From assembly GCF_000745345.1 (NCBI RefSeq), contig NZ_JQNR01000005.1:434001-498000 (forward strand): a stretch of 64,000 nucleotides of DNA, written 5' to 3'. This document shows positions 50,242 through 59,700 of this stretch, piece by piece. Source of the stretch: Actinacidiphila yeochonensis CN732 (GTDB lineage Bacteria > Actinomycetota > Actinomycetes > Streptomycetales > Streptomycetaceae). How positions within the stretch are numbered: position 1 is the first letter of the stretch; the number at the start of each line of letters is the position of its first letter. The position numbers were made by a program, and so were the translations under genes. Below the pieces are notes generated by a model. The model saw nothing but the letters and a program-made list of their open reading frames with translations, was not told the DNA's origin and searched no databases.

Positions 50242-53200
50242 TCAGTCCGACTGGCCGGCCTCGGTGTTCATCGCCAGCTGCACCAGCGCCGTCGGCGCCG
50301 AGCGGCGGACCAGTACGCCGCGGCCCGGAGGCTGCGACTGGGCCCGATGGCCGCTCAGGACCGGGCCCTCGCGCGGGTCGCCGGACAGCACCAGCCCGTC
50401 GGCGCCGAGCTCCTGGATCCGGCTGAGCAGCGGCTCCGAGAGCTGGCGGCGCATCAGGCCGGAGACCCGGCGGGCGAGCACCACGTGGAAGCCCAGCTCG
50501 CGGGCCTGCGGCAGGAAGTCGACCAGGGGCGCCAACGGCGACTGGCGGCCGGAGGACACCAGGTCGAAGTCGTCCACCACGATGTAGAACTCCGGCCCCT
50601 GCCACCAGCTGCGCTCGCGCAGTTGCTGCACCGTCACGTCGGGGGGCGGCATCCGCTCGGTGAGCTTGTCCGCCACCGCCTGCGCGAACGACGCCGCCGT
50701 GGCCGGGTCGCCCGCGTAGGCCCCCAGGTAGTCCGGGGGAACCAGGCCGAGCAGCCCGCGCCGGAAGTCGAAGATGATGAAGCGCACGTCGTAGGAGGTG
50801 CGGCGGGCCATCATCCCGGTGATCCAGGCGCGCAGGAACTCCGTCTTGCCCGCGCCGGAGTCGCCGAGGACCAGGAAGTGCGGCTCGTTGTCGGTGAGGT
50901 CGACGTAGACCGGCTTCAGGTTGTGCTCGGCGATACCGATGGGCACGCCGGGCGGCTCCGTCTGCGGGAGTTCGAGTTCGGCGACGGTCAGCCGCTCCGG
51001 CAGCATCCGGATGGCCGGCGCCGGCGCGCCCTGCCAGCCCTCGACGAGCTTGTCCAGCACGTCGGCCTGGGCCTCGGCGAGCTCGTCGACCGTGGTGCGG
51101 CCGTCCAGCCGCGGCATCGCCACCTGGAACTGGATGCTGGGCGGGGCCAGGCCGCGGCCGGGCGGCACGCTGCCGAACGCCTTCGCGGCCCGGCGGTCCA
51201 CCTCGGACTCGGAGGGCTCGTTGAGCCGCAGCTCCAGCCGGCCGGTGACGGCGTCGCGCAGCACGGTGCGGATGTCGCCCCACCGGTTGGCGGTGAGGAC
51301 CAGGTGGACGCCCACGTTCAGGCCGCGGCCGGCGATGTCCAGCACCGCCGCGTCGATCTCGCCCATCTCGTTGCGGGTGGCACCCCAGTTGTCGATCAGC
51401 AGGAACAGGTCGGCGGTCCGCATCAGCGGCGGCAGCCCGCCGGCCGCCCGGCGCCGCCGGAACTCGGTGGCCGAGTCGATGCCCATCCCCCGGAACTGGA
51501 GCTCCCGTTCGGCGATCAGCTGGAGGACCTCCGCGAGGGTGCGGCGGGCCTGCGCCAGGTCGTGCCGGCCGGCCACCCCGCTGACGTGCGGGGCCCGCGC
51601 GAACGGCAGCAGCGAGCCGCCGCCGAAGTCCAGGCAGGCGAACTGCGCCTCGTCGGGGGTGTGGGTGAGCATCGCCGACAGCATCATCGTGCGCAGCAGT
51701 GTGCTCTTCCCGGACTGCGGGGCTCCGACGATCATCAGGTGGCCGGACTGGACGAAGTCCGGTACCAGCGGCTGCTGGAGCTGCTGGCTCGGGATGTCCA
51801 CGACGCCCACGGGGAAGCGCAGCCGGCCCCGGTACGGCCACCACTCGGCCGTCAGCCCGCGGTCGGGGCGGACGCCGGCCGGGCCGGTCAGGTCGTCCAG
51901 CGGGATCACGGCGGGCAGCGGCGGCAGCCAGACCTGGTGGGTCGCCTGACCCGCGGTGCTGAGCCGCCCCACGACGACCTGCATCTGCGTCGGGGTGCCG
52001 GCCGCCGGGCGCGGGCGCTCCTGCTCCGGCAGGCCGCGGGGCTCCGCGTCCGGGTCCGGCGGCACCCGCAGGCCGAACGGCACGGCGACAGCGCGGGGCA
52101 GGCCGACCGGACGCCGCGCGGCGGACGGCTCGTGCGGACCGGAGATGTGGGCGACCCGGAACCGCTCGTACACCGCGTCGGCGACCTTCAGGTACGCCGA
52201 CCCGGGGATCGGCGGCAGATGGTAGGCGTCCGGGGTGCCGATGACGACCCGGGACTCCGAGGCGGAGAAGGTGCGCAGGCAGATGCGGTACGACAGGTTG
52301 GCGTCCAGACCGCGCAGCCGGCCCTCCTCCAGCCGCTGGGTGGCCAGCAGCAGGTGCATGCCCAGGGACCGGCCGACCCGGCCGATCTGGACGAACAGCT
52401 CGATGAAGTCCGGCCTGCTGGTGAGCAGCTCGCCGAACTCGTCGACGATGACCAGCAGGTACGGCAGCGGTTGCAGCGGGCTGCCGTCCGGCGCGGTCTG
52501 GCCGGCGGCCCGGCGCAGCTGGTAGTCGCGGACGTTGTCGATGTTGCCGGCGTCGCGCAGGACGCGCTGCCGCCGCTGCTGCTCGCCCACCAGCGCGTCG
52601 CGGACCCGGTCCACCATGGCCAGGTCGTCGACGAGGTTGGTGATCATGCCGGCCACGTGCGGCAGCCCGGTCAGGCCGGCGAAGGTGGCGCCGCCCTTGA
52701 AGTCCACCAGCACGAAGCTGAGCAGGTCCGGGGAGTGGGTGGCGGCCAGGCCGGTGACGAGGGTGCGCAGCAGCTCGCTCTTGCCGGAGCCGGTGGCGCC
52801 GACGACCAGGCCGTGCGGGCCCATACCGCCCTGGGCCGCCTCCTTGAGGTCCAGCAGCAGCGGCTGCCCGTTCCCGTCGAAGCCCAGCGGCATCCGCAGC
52901 ACGGACTCCTCCTCGGCGCCGACCCACAGCGGCTCCGGGTCGAAGGAGTCCAGGTCGTCGATGCCCAGCATCCGCGGCAGCGACATCACCTGGGCGAGGA
53001 CCTCCTCGCCCTCCACCGACAGCCGCAGCGGCGCCACCGCCCGGGCGATGGCCTCGCACAGCTCCGGCTCCGGCCACTCCGCGAGGATGCCCGCCACCTG
53101 CGGGGGCGGGGTGGCGCCGCGTTCGGTGCGGCGGCGGATGTCCAGGGTGAGCGCGCCGTCCCTGCCGACGCGGACCAGGGTGTCCGCGTTGGTCGGCTCG

Positions 53201-54279
53201 TCGGTCTCCCGCTCCACGACGCACAGCACGGTGATCGCGCTGTGCGGGCCGGCCACCGCCAGCAGCTCCCGGACGGTCTGCGAACGGGCCCAGTTGGTCC
53301 GCGGGTCGTAGCCGTCGAGGACGACCACCAGCCGGCGCCGGGCGTCGGGCGCGTCACGGTCCATCAGGCCGCGGCGCTGGGCGGGCTGCTCCGCGACCCG
53401 GTCCAGGACGGTCCGCAGGTAGTCGGCGACGCCGTGGAGCTCCTGGGCGACCAGCGGGACGACACCGGCGTCGCCGGACGCGTCCGGTTCGTGGGTGTGC
53501 GGCAGCCACTTGGCCCACTCCCACTCGCCGTCCCCGCCGACGACGACCACGCCGACGTCGTCGGGGGCGTGCAGCACACCGATCTGGCAGACGACGGCGC
53601 GCGCCACCCCGCGGGCCACCTCGGCCGGGCCCAGCACGCTGACCACGCCGCCCTGGGACAGGTCCACCACCGCGGGCTGGCTGCCGACGGTCGACATGGT
53701 CTCGATCAGCCGGTCGGCCGCTCCCTTGGCCCGCGCGTCGTACTCCACCGTGGGGTCGTTGCGGGAGGCCATCCGGATCGGGGTGGACAGCGGCGCGGAA
53801 CCCACGCCGACACACACCCGCAGGAAGTCGGGGTCGGTGACGCGGCGCTCCCAGACCCGGCGGCGCCGCTCCGCGATGGCCCACAGCCGGTACGGGGACG
53901 GGTACGCCCAGGCGGCCACCGCGCGCTGGCTCTCGGCCACCTGCCTGGCCACCGCGCGCACCTCGACGAGGTGGGCCAGGTAGCGGTCGCGGGCCCGGAG
54001 CTTCTCCCGGCGCGCGGTGCGGCGCGTCTGCATGCGGATGCCCAGGGTCATGATGACCGACACGACCACGAAGCAGATGCCGAGCAGGACCATCATCTTC
54101 TTGCCGCCGGACATCATGTAGGCGGCCATGCTGATGCTCGTCATCAGCGGCGTGATCATCATCAGCAGGTTGTTGGCGTCCCGGCCCACCGGCTGCGGCG
54201 GTGCCGAGAGGACCACCGGCTCCGTGGGCAGTTGCGGGGCCAGGACCCGGGTGGGCCGGTGGAAGATGATCCGGGACAT
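50242..54279 (-). CDS. eccC: Type VII secretion ATPase EccC (three FtsK/SpoIIIE domains)
   Basis: A 1,345-residue membrane ATPase that powers export of ESX/WXG100-type substrates. Two helices near residues 40-80 (MMITPLMTSISMAAYMM, MMVLLGICFVVVSVIMTLG) anchor it. ATPase 1 has Walker A GATGSGKSE (about residue 493) and Walker B LVIVDEFGE with the catalytic Glu; ATPase 2 has GAPQSGKST (about 851) and FLLIDNWG; ATPase 3 has GDSGAGKTE (about 1137) and YIVVDDFD. ATPases 2 and 3 lack the Glu after Asp, as usual for regulatory domains. ATG 54279. Fused EccCa-EccCb in one chain, typical of Streptomyces. No other ecc gene is in the window. Confidence 0.96.
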   Translation of the reverse strand: MSRIIFHRPTRVLAPQLPTEPVVLSAPPQPVGRDANNLLMMITPLMTSISMAAYMMSGGKKMMVLLGICFVVVSVIMTLGIRMQTRRTARREKLRARDRYLAHLVEVRAVARQVAESQRAVAAWAYPSPYRLWAIAERRRRVWERRVTDPDFLRVCVGVGSAPLSTPIRMASRNDPTVEYDARAKGAADRLIETMSTVGSQPAVVDLSQGGVVSVLGPAEVARGVARAVVCQIGVLHAPDDVGVVVVGGDGEWEWAKWLPHTHEPDASGDAGVVPLVAQELHGVADYLRTVLDRVAEQPAQRRGLMDRDAPDARRRLVVVLDGYDPRTNWARSQTVRELLAVAGPHSAITVLCVVERETDEPTNADTLVRVGRDGALTLDIRRRTERGATPPPQVAGILAEWPEPELCEAIARAVAPLRLSVEGEEVLAQVMSLPRMLGIDDLDSFDPEPLWVGAEEESVLRMPLGFDGNGQPLLLDLKEAAQGGMGPHGLVVGATGSGKSELLRTLVTGLAATHSPDLLSFVLVDFKGGATFAGLTGLPHVAGMITNLVDDLAMVDRVRDALVGEQQRRQRVLRDAGNIDNVRDYQLRRAAGQTAPDGSPLQPLPYLLVIVDEFGELLTSRPDFIELFVQIGRVGRSLGMHLLLATQRLEEGRLRGLDANLSYRICLRTFSASESRVVIGTPDAYHLPPIPGSAYLKVADAVYERFRVAHISGPHEPSAARRPVGLPRAVAVPFGLRVPPDPDAEPRGLPEQERPRPAAGTPTQMQVVVGRLSTAGQATHQVWLPPLPAVIPLDDLTGPAGVRPDRGLTAEWWPYRGRLRFPVGVVDIPSQQLQQPLVPDFVQSGHLMIVGAPQSGKSTLLRTMMLSAMLTHTPDEAQFACLDFGGGSLLPFARAPHVSGVAGRHDLAQARRTLAEVLQLIAERELQFRGMGIDSATEFRRRRAAGGLPPLMRTADLFLLIDNWGATRNEMGEIDAAVLDIAGRGLNVGVHLVLTANRWGDIRTVLRDAVTGRLELRLNEPSESEVDRRAAKAFGSVPPGRGLAPPSIQFQVAMPRLDGRTTVDELAEAQADVLDKLVEGWQGAPAPAIRMLPERLTVAELELPQTEPPGVPIGIAEHNLKPVYVDLTDNEPHFLVLGDSGAGKTEFLRAWITGMMARRTSYDVRFIIFDFRRGLLGLVPPDYLGAYAGDPATAASFAQAVADKLTERMPPPDVTVQQLRERSWWQGPEFYIVVDDFDLVSSGRQSPLAPLVDFLPQARELGFHVVLARRVSGLMRRQLSEPLLSRIQELGADGLVLSGDPREGPVLSGHRAQSQPPGRGVLVRRSAPTALVQLAMNTEAGQSD

Positions 54280-54423
54280 CAACGCTCTTCGTCAGTCACG
54301 GTGGTTCGCGGGCAGGAACAGGCCCGGCAGACCCTGGAGCACCTCCACCGTAGGAGTCCAGGTCCGGCCGCCGGTAGCCCCCGTTTCCGTTACGGCCCGG
54401 TGTCCCCGATCGGGGACACCGGC

Positions 54424-54873
54424 TCAGCGCGTGCCGTCGGTTCCGGGCAGCCGGGGCAGATAGGGCAGGGGCGACTGCCTGCCGTCGGACCGCCGGGCCG
54501 GGGTCTTCGGCATCACCGGCCCGTTGTACGAGCTCGGTGTCCGGGTCAGCTGGTCGACGATGTCGGTGAGGCCGCCGGTCACCTCCCGCATCCGCGTGGC
54601 CCGTTCGGCGGCCAGCGACTCGTTGGCCTCGTCCACCGCGGCCATGACCATCTCGGAGAGGGCCCTGGGGTTCTCCGGGTCGATCACCGAGGGGTCGATG
54701 TCGAGGGCCACCAGCCGGTTCTCGCCGGAGACGACCGCCCGCACCATGCCGCCGCCGCCGTACCCGGCGGCCTCCATCTTCTCCATCTCGGCATGGGCGC
54801 TGGTCACGGCCCGGTTCATGTCCATAGCGCGGCGGGTCAGCGCCGCGAAGTCGGCCATGGGGTTCTCGGACAC
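54424..54873 (-). CDS. YbaB/EbfC-like protein of the T7SS locus
   Basis: A 149-residue protein starting at GTG 54873 behind AAGGAGAG (GTG 54882, overlapping the upstream stop as GTGA, is in frame but too close to that site; ATG 54858 also possible). The YbaB fold is seen in TRRAMDMNRAVTSAHAEMEK, MVRAVVSGENRLVALDIDPS and LSEMVMAAVDEANESLAAER. YbaB proteins bind DNA, but members in ESX loci may have another, chaperone-like role. The last 45 residues are disordered. Coupled to the SseB-like gene. Confidence 0.8.
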   Translation of the reverse strand: MSENPMADFAALTRRAMDMNRAVTSAHAEMEKMEAAGYGGGGMVRAVVSGENRLVALDIDPSVIDPENPRALSEMVMAAVDEANESLAAERATRMREVTGGLTDIVDQLTRTPSSYNGPVMPKTPARRSDGRQSPLPYLPRLPGTDGTR

Positions 54874-54878
54874 GGGGG

Positions 54879-56519
54879 TCACTCTCCTTCGTCGGGCCGG
54901 CTGTCCGGCTGGTCGGCCGGGTGGCCGGCCGGGGCGGGGCCTGTTTCCTGGGCGGCGGACGGTTCGGCGGGCGGGGCTGCGGGCGGTTCGGTGAACGGGC
55001 CCGCTGCCGGTTCCGCGGACGGTTCGGCGGCCGTTTCGGCGGCCGTTTCGGCGGACGTTTCGGCGGACGGGGTGCGTTCGGCCAGCACGATGACGCCGAG
55101 CCGGGCCAGCGAGCGCAGGTACGCCTCCTCCGTGCGGGTGCGCAGCCACAAGATCTCACCCGGCGGCACGGCTGCGGGCACCGGTACGTCGGTGATCGGC
55201 GCGTAGAAGCAGTCGACGAGGAGCAGCGGGACGGGCGCGGACCACTCGGCCGGCTCGGGCTGCCGGTCGCGGTCCCCGTTGAGCAGCTCCCACTGCTCGG
55301 GGGTGCACCCCTCGCTGCCCGCCTCGACGTTGACCGCCGCCTGCGTGGTGACCTGGGTGCGCACGGCGTGCCCGATCCGGGCCCGCGCGGCGTCCACCGG
55401 GTCGGCCAGGTCGGCGTAGCCGGGCAGCAGCGCGCCGAGCAGGGCGGCCGGCTCGTCGGCGTACGTCCGCCGGGCGCCGCCGTCGTGGATCATCTCGTAG
55501 CGGTACGGCGTGCCGTCCGCGCGCAGGGGCGGGGGCCGGGCGGGCCACCCGGCCGGTACCACGTGGTGACCGCGGCGGCGGCCGCCTCCGTCACGACAGG
55601 TTCCCGAGGTTCGTGCCGGCCGGGCCGGAGGGGGCGGCGGGACCGGCCGGGCCGGCGGACTTCCGCGCGGTCCGCGCGGGCCGGGCCGTCCTACCGGCGG
55701 GCGCGGCCGGAGGCTGCGCGGGGCGGCGGGAGCTGCGGGGGCAGCGGGGGCCTGTGCCGGGGTGGCGGGGCCTGTGCCGGAGCGGCGGGGCGGCGGGGCC
55801 TGTGCCGGGGCCGCGGGCCCGCCGTCGGCAGCGGCGGTGCGCGCGGCGGCGATCGCCTCGCGCAGCGCGTCGGTGTTCACCGACATGCTCACCGGGGCGG
55901 ACGGGTTCAGGAAGATCTCGTGGCCCTCGGGCAACCGGGCGAGCAGGTCGGGCACCATGAGCGTCTCGTAGGCGAGGCGGCCGGCGTACTCCAGGTACTC
56001 CGGCGAGGTGAACACCGGCACCACCGGGGTCTGCTCGTCCGGTGCCAGCGCGGACAGCAGCCCGCCGCCCGGCGCGCGGAACACGGCGACCTCGGCGGTG
56101 GCGAGGGCCGCGGTCACGTCCTCGGCCGGGCCGTACCCGGTCGCGGCGAGCCGCACCGCCTCGTCCACCGCGTCGGTGGCCTCCGGCCATTCCAGCGCGT
56201 ACGGCGAGGGCTTGTACTCCGGGTTCGCCTGCCACTCGACGATCTCGCCGTCCGCGTCGGAACGCCACTGGCCGATCCTCGCCCACTCCGGGGGAGTCCC
56301 CTCCCCCTCCCAGGTCGGGTCGACCACGCCGAACCAGTGGTCGGGCGCGAGCCTGGCCGCCTCGCGTATGGCGTCGGGCACCGGAGGCATCTCACCGGAG
56401 CCACCGTCGCCGTTGTCGCCGTAGCCGCCGTCCGGCACGGGCGGCTGCGCCGCGCCGGGGCCGCTGTCCGCCGGGGTGCGGAGGGCCGGCGGCTGCGCCT
56501 CCGGAGTCGTGCTGCTCAT
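54879..56519 (-). CDS. SseB-domain type VII secretion-associated protein
   Basis: A 546-residue cytoplasmic protein. Residues about 45-105 hold a domain with DHWFGVVDPTWEGEGTPPEW; residues about 125-235 resemble SseB (VAVFRAPGGGLLSALAPDEQ, TPVVPVFTSPEYLEYAGRLA, LPEGHEIFLNPSAPVSMSVN). A Pro/Ala/Arg linker of about 90 residues leads to a second conserved block (YRYEMIHDGGARRTYADEPA, PVPLLLVDCFYAPITDVPVP) and a Glu/Ala/Pro tail of AETAAE repeats. ATG 56519. The linker composition changes abruptly to Arg-rich near residue 275, so an indel pair there cannot be excluded. Neighbours EccC and a giant protein link it to secretion. Confidence 0.8.
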   Translation of the reverse strand: MSSTTPEAQPPALRTPADSGPGAAQPPVPDGGYGDNGDGGSGEMPPVPDAIREAARLAPDHWFGVVDPTWEGEGTPPEWARIGQWRSDADGEIVEWQANPEYKPSPYALEWPEATDAVDEAVRLAATGYGPAEDVTAALATAEVAVFRAPGGGLLSALAPDEQTPVVPVFTSPEYLEYAGRLAYETLMVPDLLARLPEGHEIFLNPSAPVSMSVNTDALREAIAAARTAAADGGPAAPAQAPPPRRSGTGPATPAQAPAAPAAPAAPRSLRPRPPVGRPGPRGPRGSPPARPVPPPPPARPARTSGTCRDGGGRRRGHHVVPAGWPARPPPLRADGTPYRYEMIHDGGARRTYADEPAALLGALLPGYADLADPVDAARARIGHAVRTQVTTQAAVNVEAGSEGCTPEQWELLNGDRDRQPEPAEWSAPVPLLLVDCFYAPITDVPVPAAVPPGEILWLRTRTEEAYLRSLARLGVIVLAERTPSAETSAETAAETAAEPSAEPAAGPFTEPPAAPPAEPSAAQETGPAPAGHPADQPDSRPDEGE

Positions 56520-56765
56520 CGGTCGTCTCTCGCTTTCACTCGTTCTCGGCGCCGCCGCGCGAGGCGGCGGCGCCGGCTGGTCATGGCCGTCTGGTCATGA
56601 CCCGTTGGTTGTGGACTACTGCTCTCCTGCCTGCGGCCCACGGCGGGCGGGCACGGACGCCGCGCCCGGAGTGGACCGGGTCCCCGATGCCCAGGAGTCT
56701 CCTTGATGCCGTCCGGGGCCGGCTGTCGGGGGTGCCGTCACGGACCCGGGACGCGGCCGGTGCCG
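56520..56765. other. Spacer between the giant-protein gene and the SseB-like gene
   Basis: 246 bp, no gene or clear hairpin recognised; the SseB-like gene may be co-transcribed with the giant gene or have its own promoter here. Confidence 0.4.
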
Positions 56766-59700
56766 CTACCTGGCACCCCCGAACTCCGGCGGGCAGATCT
56801 CGAACGAGCTGATCTCGCCCACGGTCGTGACGACTCGGTGCGTCAGCAACTTGGCCACGACCCGCGAAACCACCATGGCCGTCTGAAAACCGCCCTGGTC
56901 GCTCATGTGGAGCTCCACCCTGACGTGGGCGGGGTGCAGGCCCTTCTCCGTCCACCAGGCCCTGACGCGTTCAGCCACCTCGCGGCCCAGCCGCTCGGCC
57001 TGCCGCTCGCCCTCGGCGACCGTCGCCGGGTCCTTGTCGGCAAGCTGCCGGTTCACCTCGTCCAGGACGGCGGGCGCGATGCCGTGCTCACCGTCGAGGG
57101 CGACCGTGAACGGGGTCTGGAGCGGCTCGACCGGGATCCTCCGGGCGGTCGCGGGGACCACCTCCTGCGGCTGCGACGGCACGGGCTCAGCCGCCATCGG
57201 CTCCGCCGCCCGCACCGCGGCGCCCCCGCGGCCCGCCGAGGACGGCTTCGCCACGACCGCTTCCACCGGCTCCGCAGCCTCCACCGCGTCCCGGCTCCCC
57301 AGCAGCTCCACGCCGCGGACCACCGGGGTCGGCGCACCGGCGAACCGACCCAGCGACACCACAGGCCCGGTGGGAGCAAGAGACCGGAAACCCCCAGCGG
57401 CAGCCGACGAGGGCCGCCCCGACGCCACCGGGACAGCCGCCGAGACGGCCGACGCGGACGTGGGCGTGGCAGCCGGCTCGGAGGCGTGCTGCTCGCCCGC
57501 CTCGGCCGGACGGCCGACCGGAACCACGTCGAGGTTCAGCCCGGCCGCCGCCGGTCGTGCCTCGGCCACAGGCTGGGCGGCGGCGGCCGGCGCGGCGTCG
57601 GGCCCGTTCGGCTCGCCGCTGGTCGGGGCCGGGACCGGGGGTTCGGTCACGTCGGGTTCGACCGGGGTCGCGGCAACCGTGGCCGGACCCTCGGCGGATT
57701 CCTCGGTCTCCGTTGCGCCGTCTGCGGCGGCCGGCACCTCGCCGGCCTCGCCGGCCTCGTCAAGGTGCTCGTGGGCCTCGAAGGGCTCATCGCCGGAGTC
57801 GGAGCCGGTGTCCTCGGCGGCTTCCCGGGCGTCCTCCGCCTCGGCGCCCTGCCCGCCCTGAGCAAGGCCACGCTGCTGGAACTGGACGGCGGAGAGGACG
57901 CCTTGGGGCGCCATCGGATGGCCACCCAGCCACGCCATCGGGTACCCCGTCGGGCCCCAATCGGCCGTGTGCGCACCGATGTCCATCGCGTCGGCGTACG
58001 ACCCGGAGGTCGGCTCCCAGACCGTCCCCGCGGGCCAGTCACCCTGCCGGCCCCCGGACCATCCCGGGGGCAGCACCCGCAGCCACCCGAAGTCGGCCAC
58101 CACGCGGGGGCCCTCGGGCTGCTCGTCCATGTCGTCCGCGGGTATCTCGTCGTCGACCGCCACGGGCGTCTGGTCGTCGGTGCGGAACCGCTGTAGCAGG
58201 GGGAGCAGTTCGGGCGGCGCGGGGAGCGGCCCGAAGAGTCCGTTCCCACTGATCAGTATGTGCACCGGCCGGCCGAGGGAGCCGGCCAGGTCCACCAGCC
58301 AGCGCAGGGCGGCCCGGTGCTGCATGGTCTCCGAGGGAACCAGTACCAACGGCTGCCCCGACCAGCCGAGCGCTCGCGCCAGTGCCAGGAACTCATCAGC
58401 GGTCAGCGCCTTTTCGCCACCGACTCCGAAGGCGGTCGGCATACTCGGCGTGTCCCACGCATCGAACCGCACAACGAACGCGTCGGGCAGGTCGGCCATC
58501 GCCCGAAACGCCGTCAGAGCGCCCTGCACCTCCTCCGGCCTCAGGTCCGCCGCCTTCAGGTCCGCACCCCCCTCAACCACGGTGGCCTTCACGCGGACCA
58601 AGTCGACGAGGTCCTCCAGCCCGGGTATGCCGATCGGCGCCAGACCACTGGAAGCGTCGGCCGGCCGACCGCCCAGCCCACCGAAGTACGGCGTGGTGGC
58701 ATACAGCGCCAGCGCCTGCGCCTTGTCCTCCCACCGGGTGAAGACCGTGTCCAGCAGCGCCCGGATACCCGCGGTCTCCGCCTCCGCCCCCGCATCGAAG
58801 ACCCGCACCCCGCCGGCACCGGTCACCCGCACCCGCTGCTCCACCCCCGCCAGCAGCCCGACCGACCGGAACGCCGGCGGCTGCCACGACGGATCATCCG
58901 CCAGCCGCAGCGCCGCCCGCACCAGACCCAACTCCACCTTCACCAGCGTCTGCCAGACCGCCTCGTCCACCGTCCCGTCCGCCCACCGGAACTCCACATG
59001 GTCCGAACCGAACCCGCGCACCGAGGGGAAGTTGAGCGCCGAATACCTGGAGCCGTGCAGCACCGCTTCGAGGACGGAGTACCCCTCCGACGGCTCGGCG
59101 AGCGAATCTACGTACTTCGTCCCCCGGTGCTCCTCGTTCAGCGGGTTCGTGCCCAGCCGGAACAGCTCCGGCTGGAACCCCCGCACCAGCGACAGCAGCG
59201 CCGCGTGCCGCCGGATGTCGTTGCCGAACTGCCCCACACCCACATGCACATGCCCGCCGACCGACGTCCGCTCGCCGTCGCCCGTCCGCAACCGGGCATG
59301 CCCCCCGTGCTTGCGGATGACCGACAACGCGGTCCGCAGCTCCTGCCACGCCTGCGGCGTGTCCCGCAAGATCGGCGCCACCAACTCGGCGCTGACCGAC
59401 GGGTCCCTCTCCAGCCACCACTGCCGGTAGCCCGCTCCGGCGGCCGAGCCGTAGTTCCCCATGCTGTCCTGGCGGGTCAGCCCTGCCTTCTTCAGATCCG
59501 CCAGAATCCCCGTAATCGCGCCGGGATCATCGACCAGGAACTCGATCTCCAGACCGAAGGTCAGATCACCGAACTCCGAACCGGCGGGACCACCCGCGGA
59601 GCTGTCAACCATGTACGGCAGATGGGAGTGCCCCGCGACGACCCTCTCCCCGACCTGCTCGGTCACCGCCACCACATCCGCGTGGGTCAACTCCCGCTGT

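Noticed and set aside
50347..55206. Very long plus-strand open frame (about 1,600 codons) opposite eccC and its neighbours
   Set aside because: Arg/Gly/Val/His-rich antisense translation typical of high-GC genomes; the minus-strand proteins have clear domains.
55590..55720. Compensating frameshift in the SseB-like gene linker
   Set aside because: The linker turns Arg-rich and another frame reads a smoother Ala/Pro linker, but both ends of the protein are in one frame, so no break is needed.
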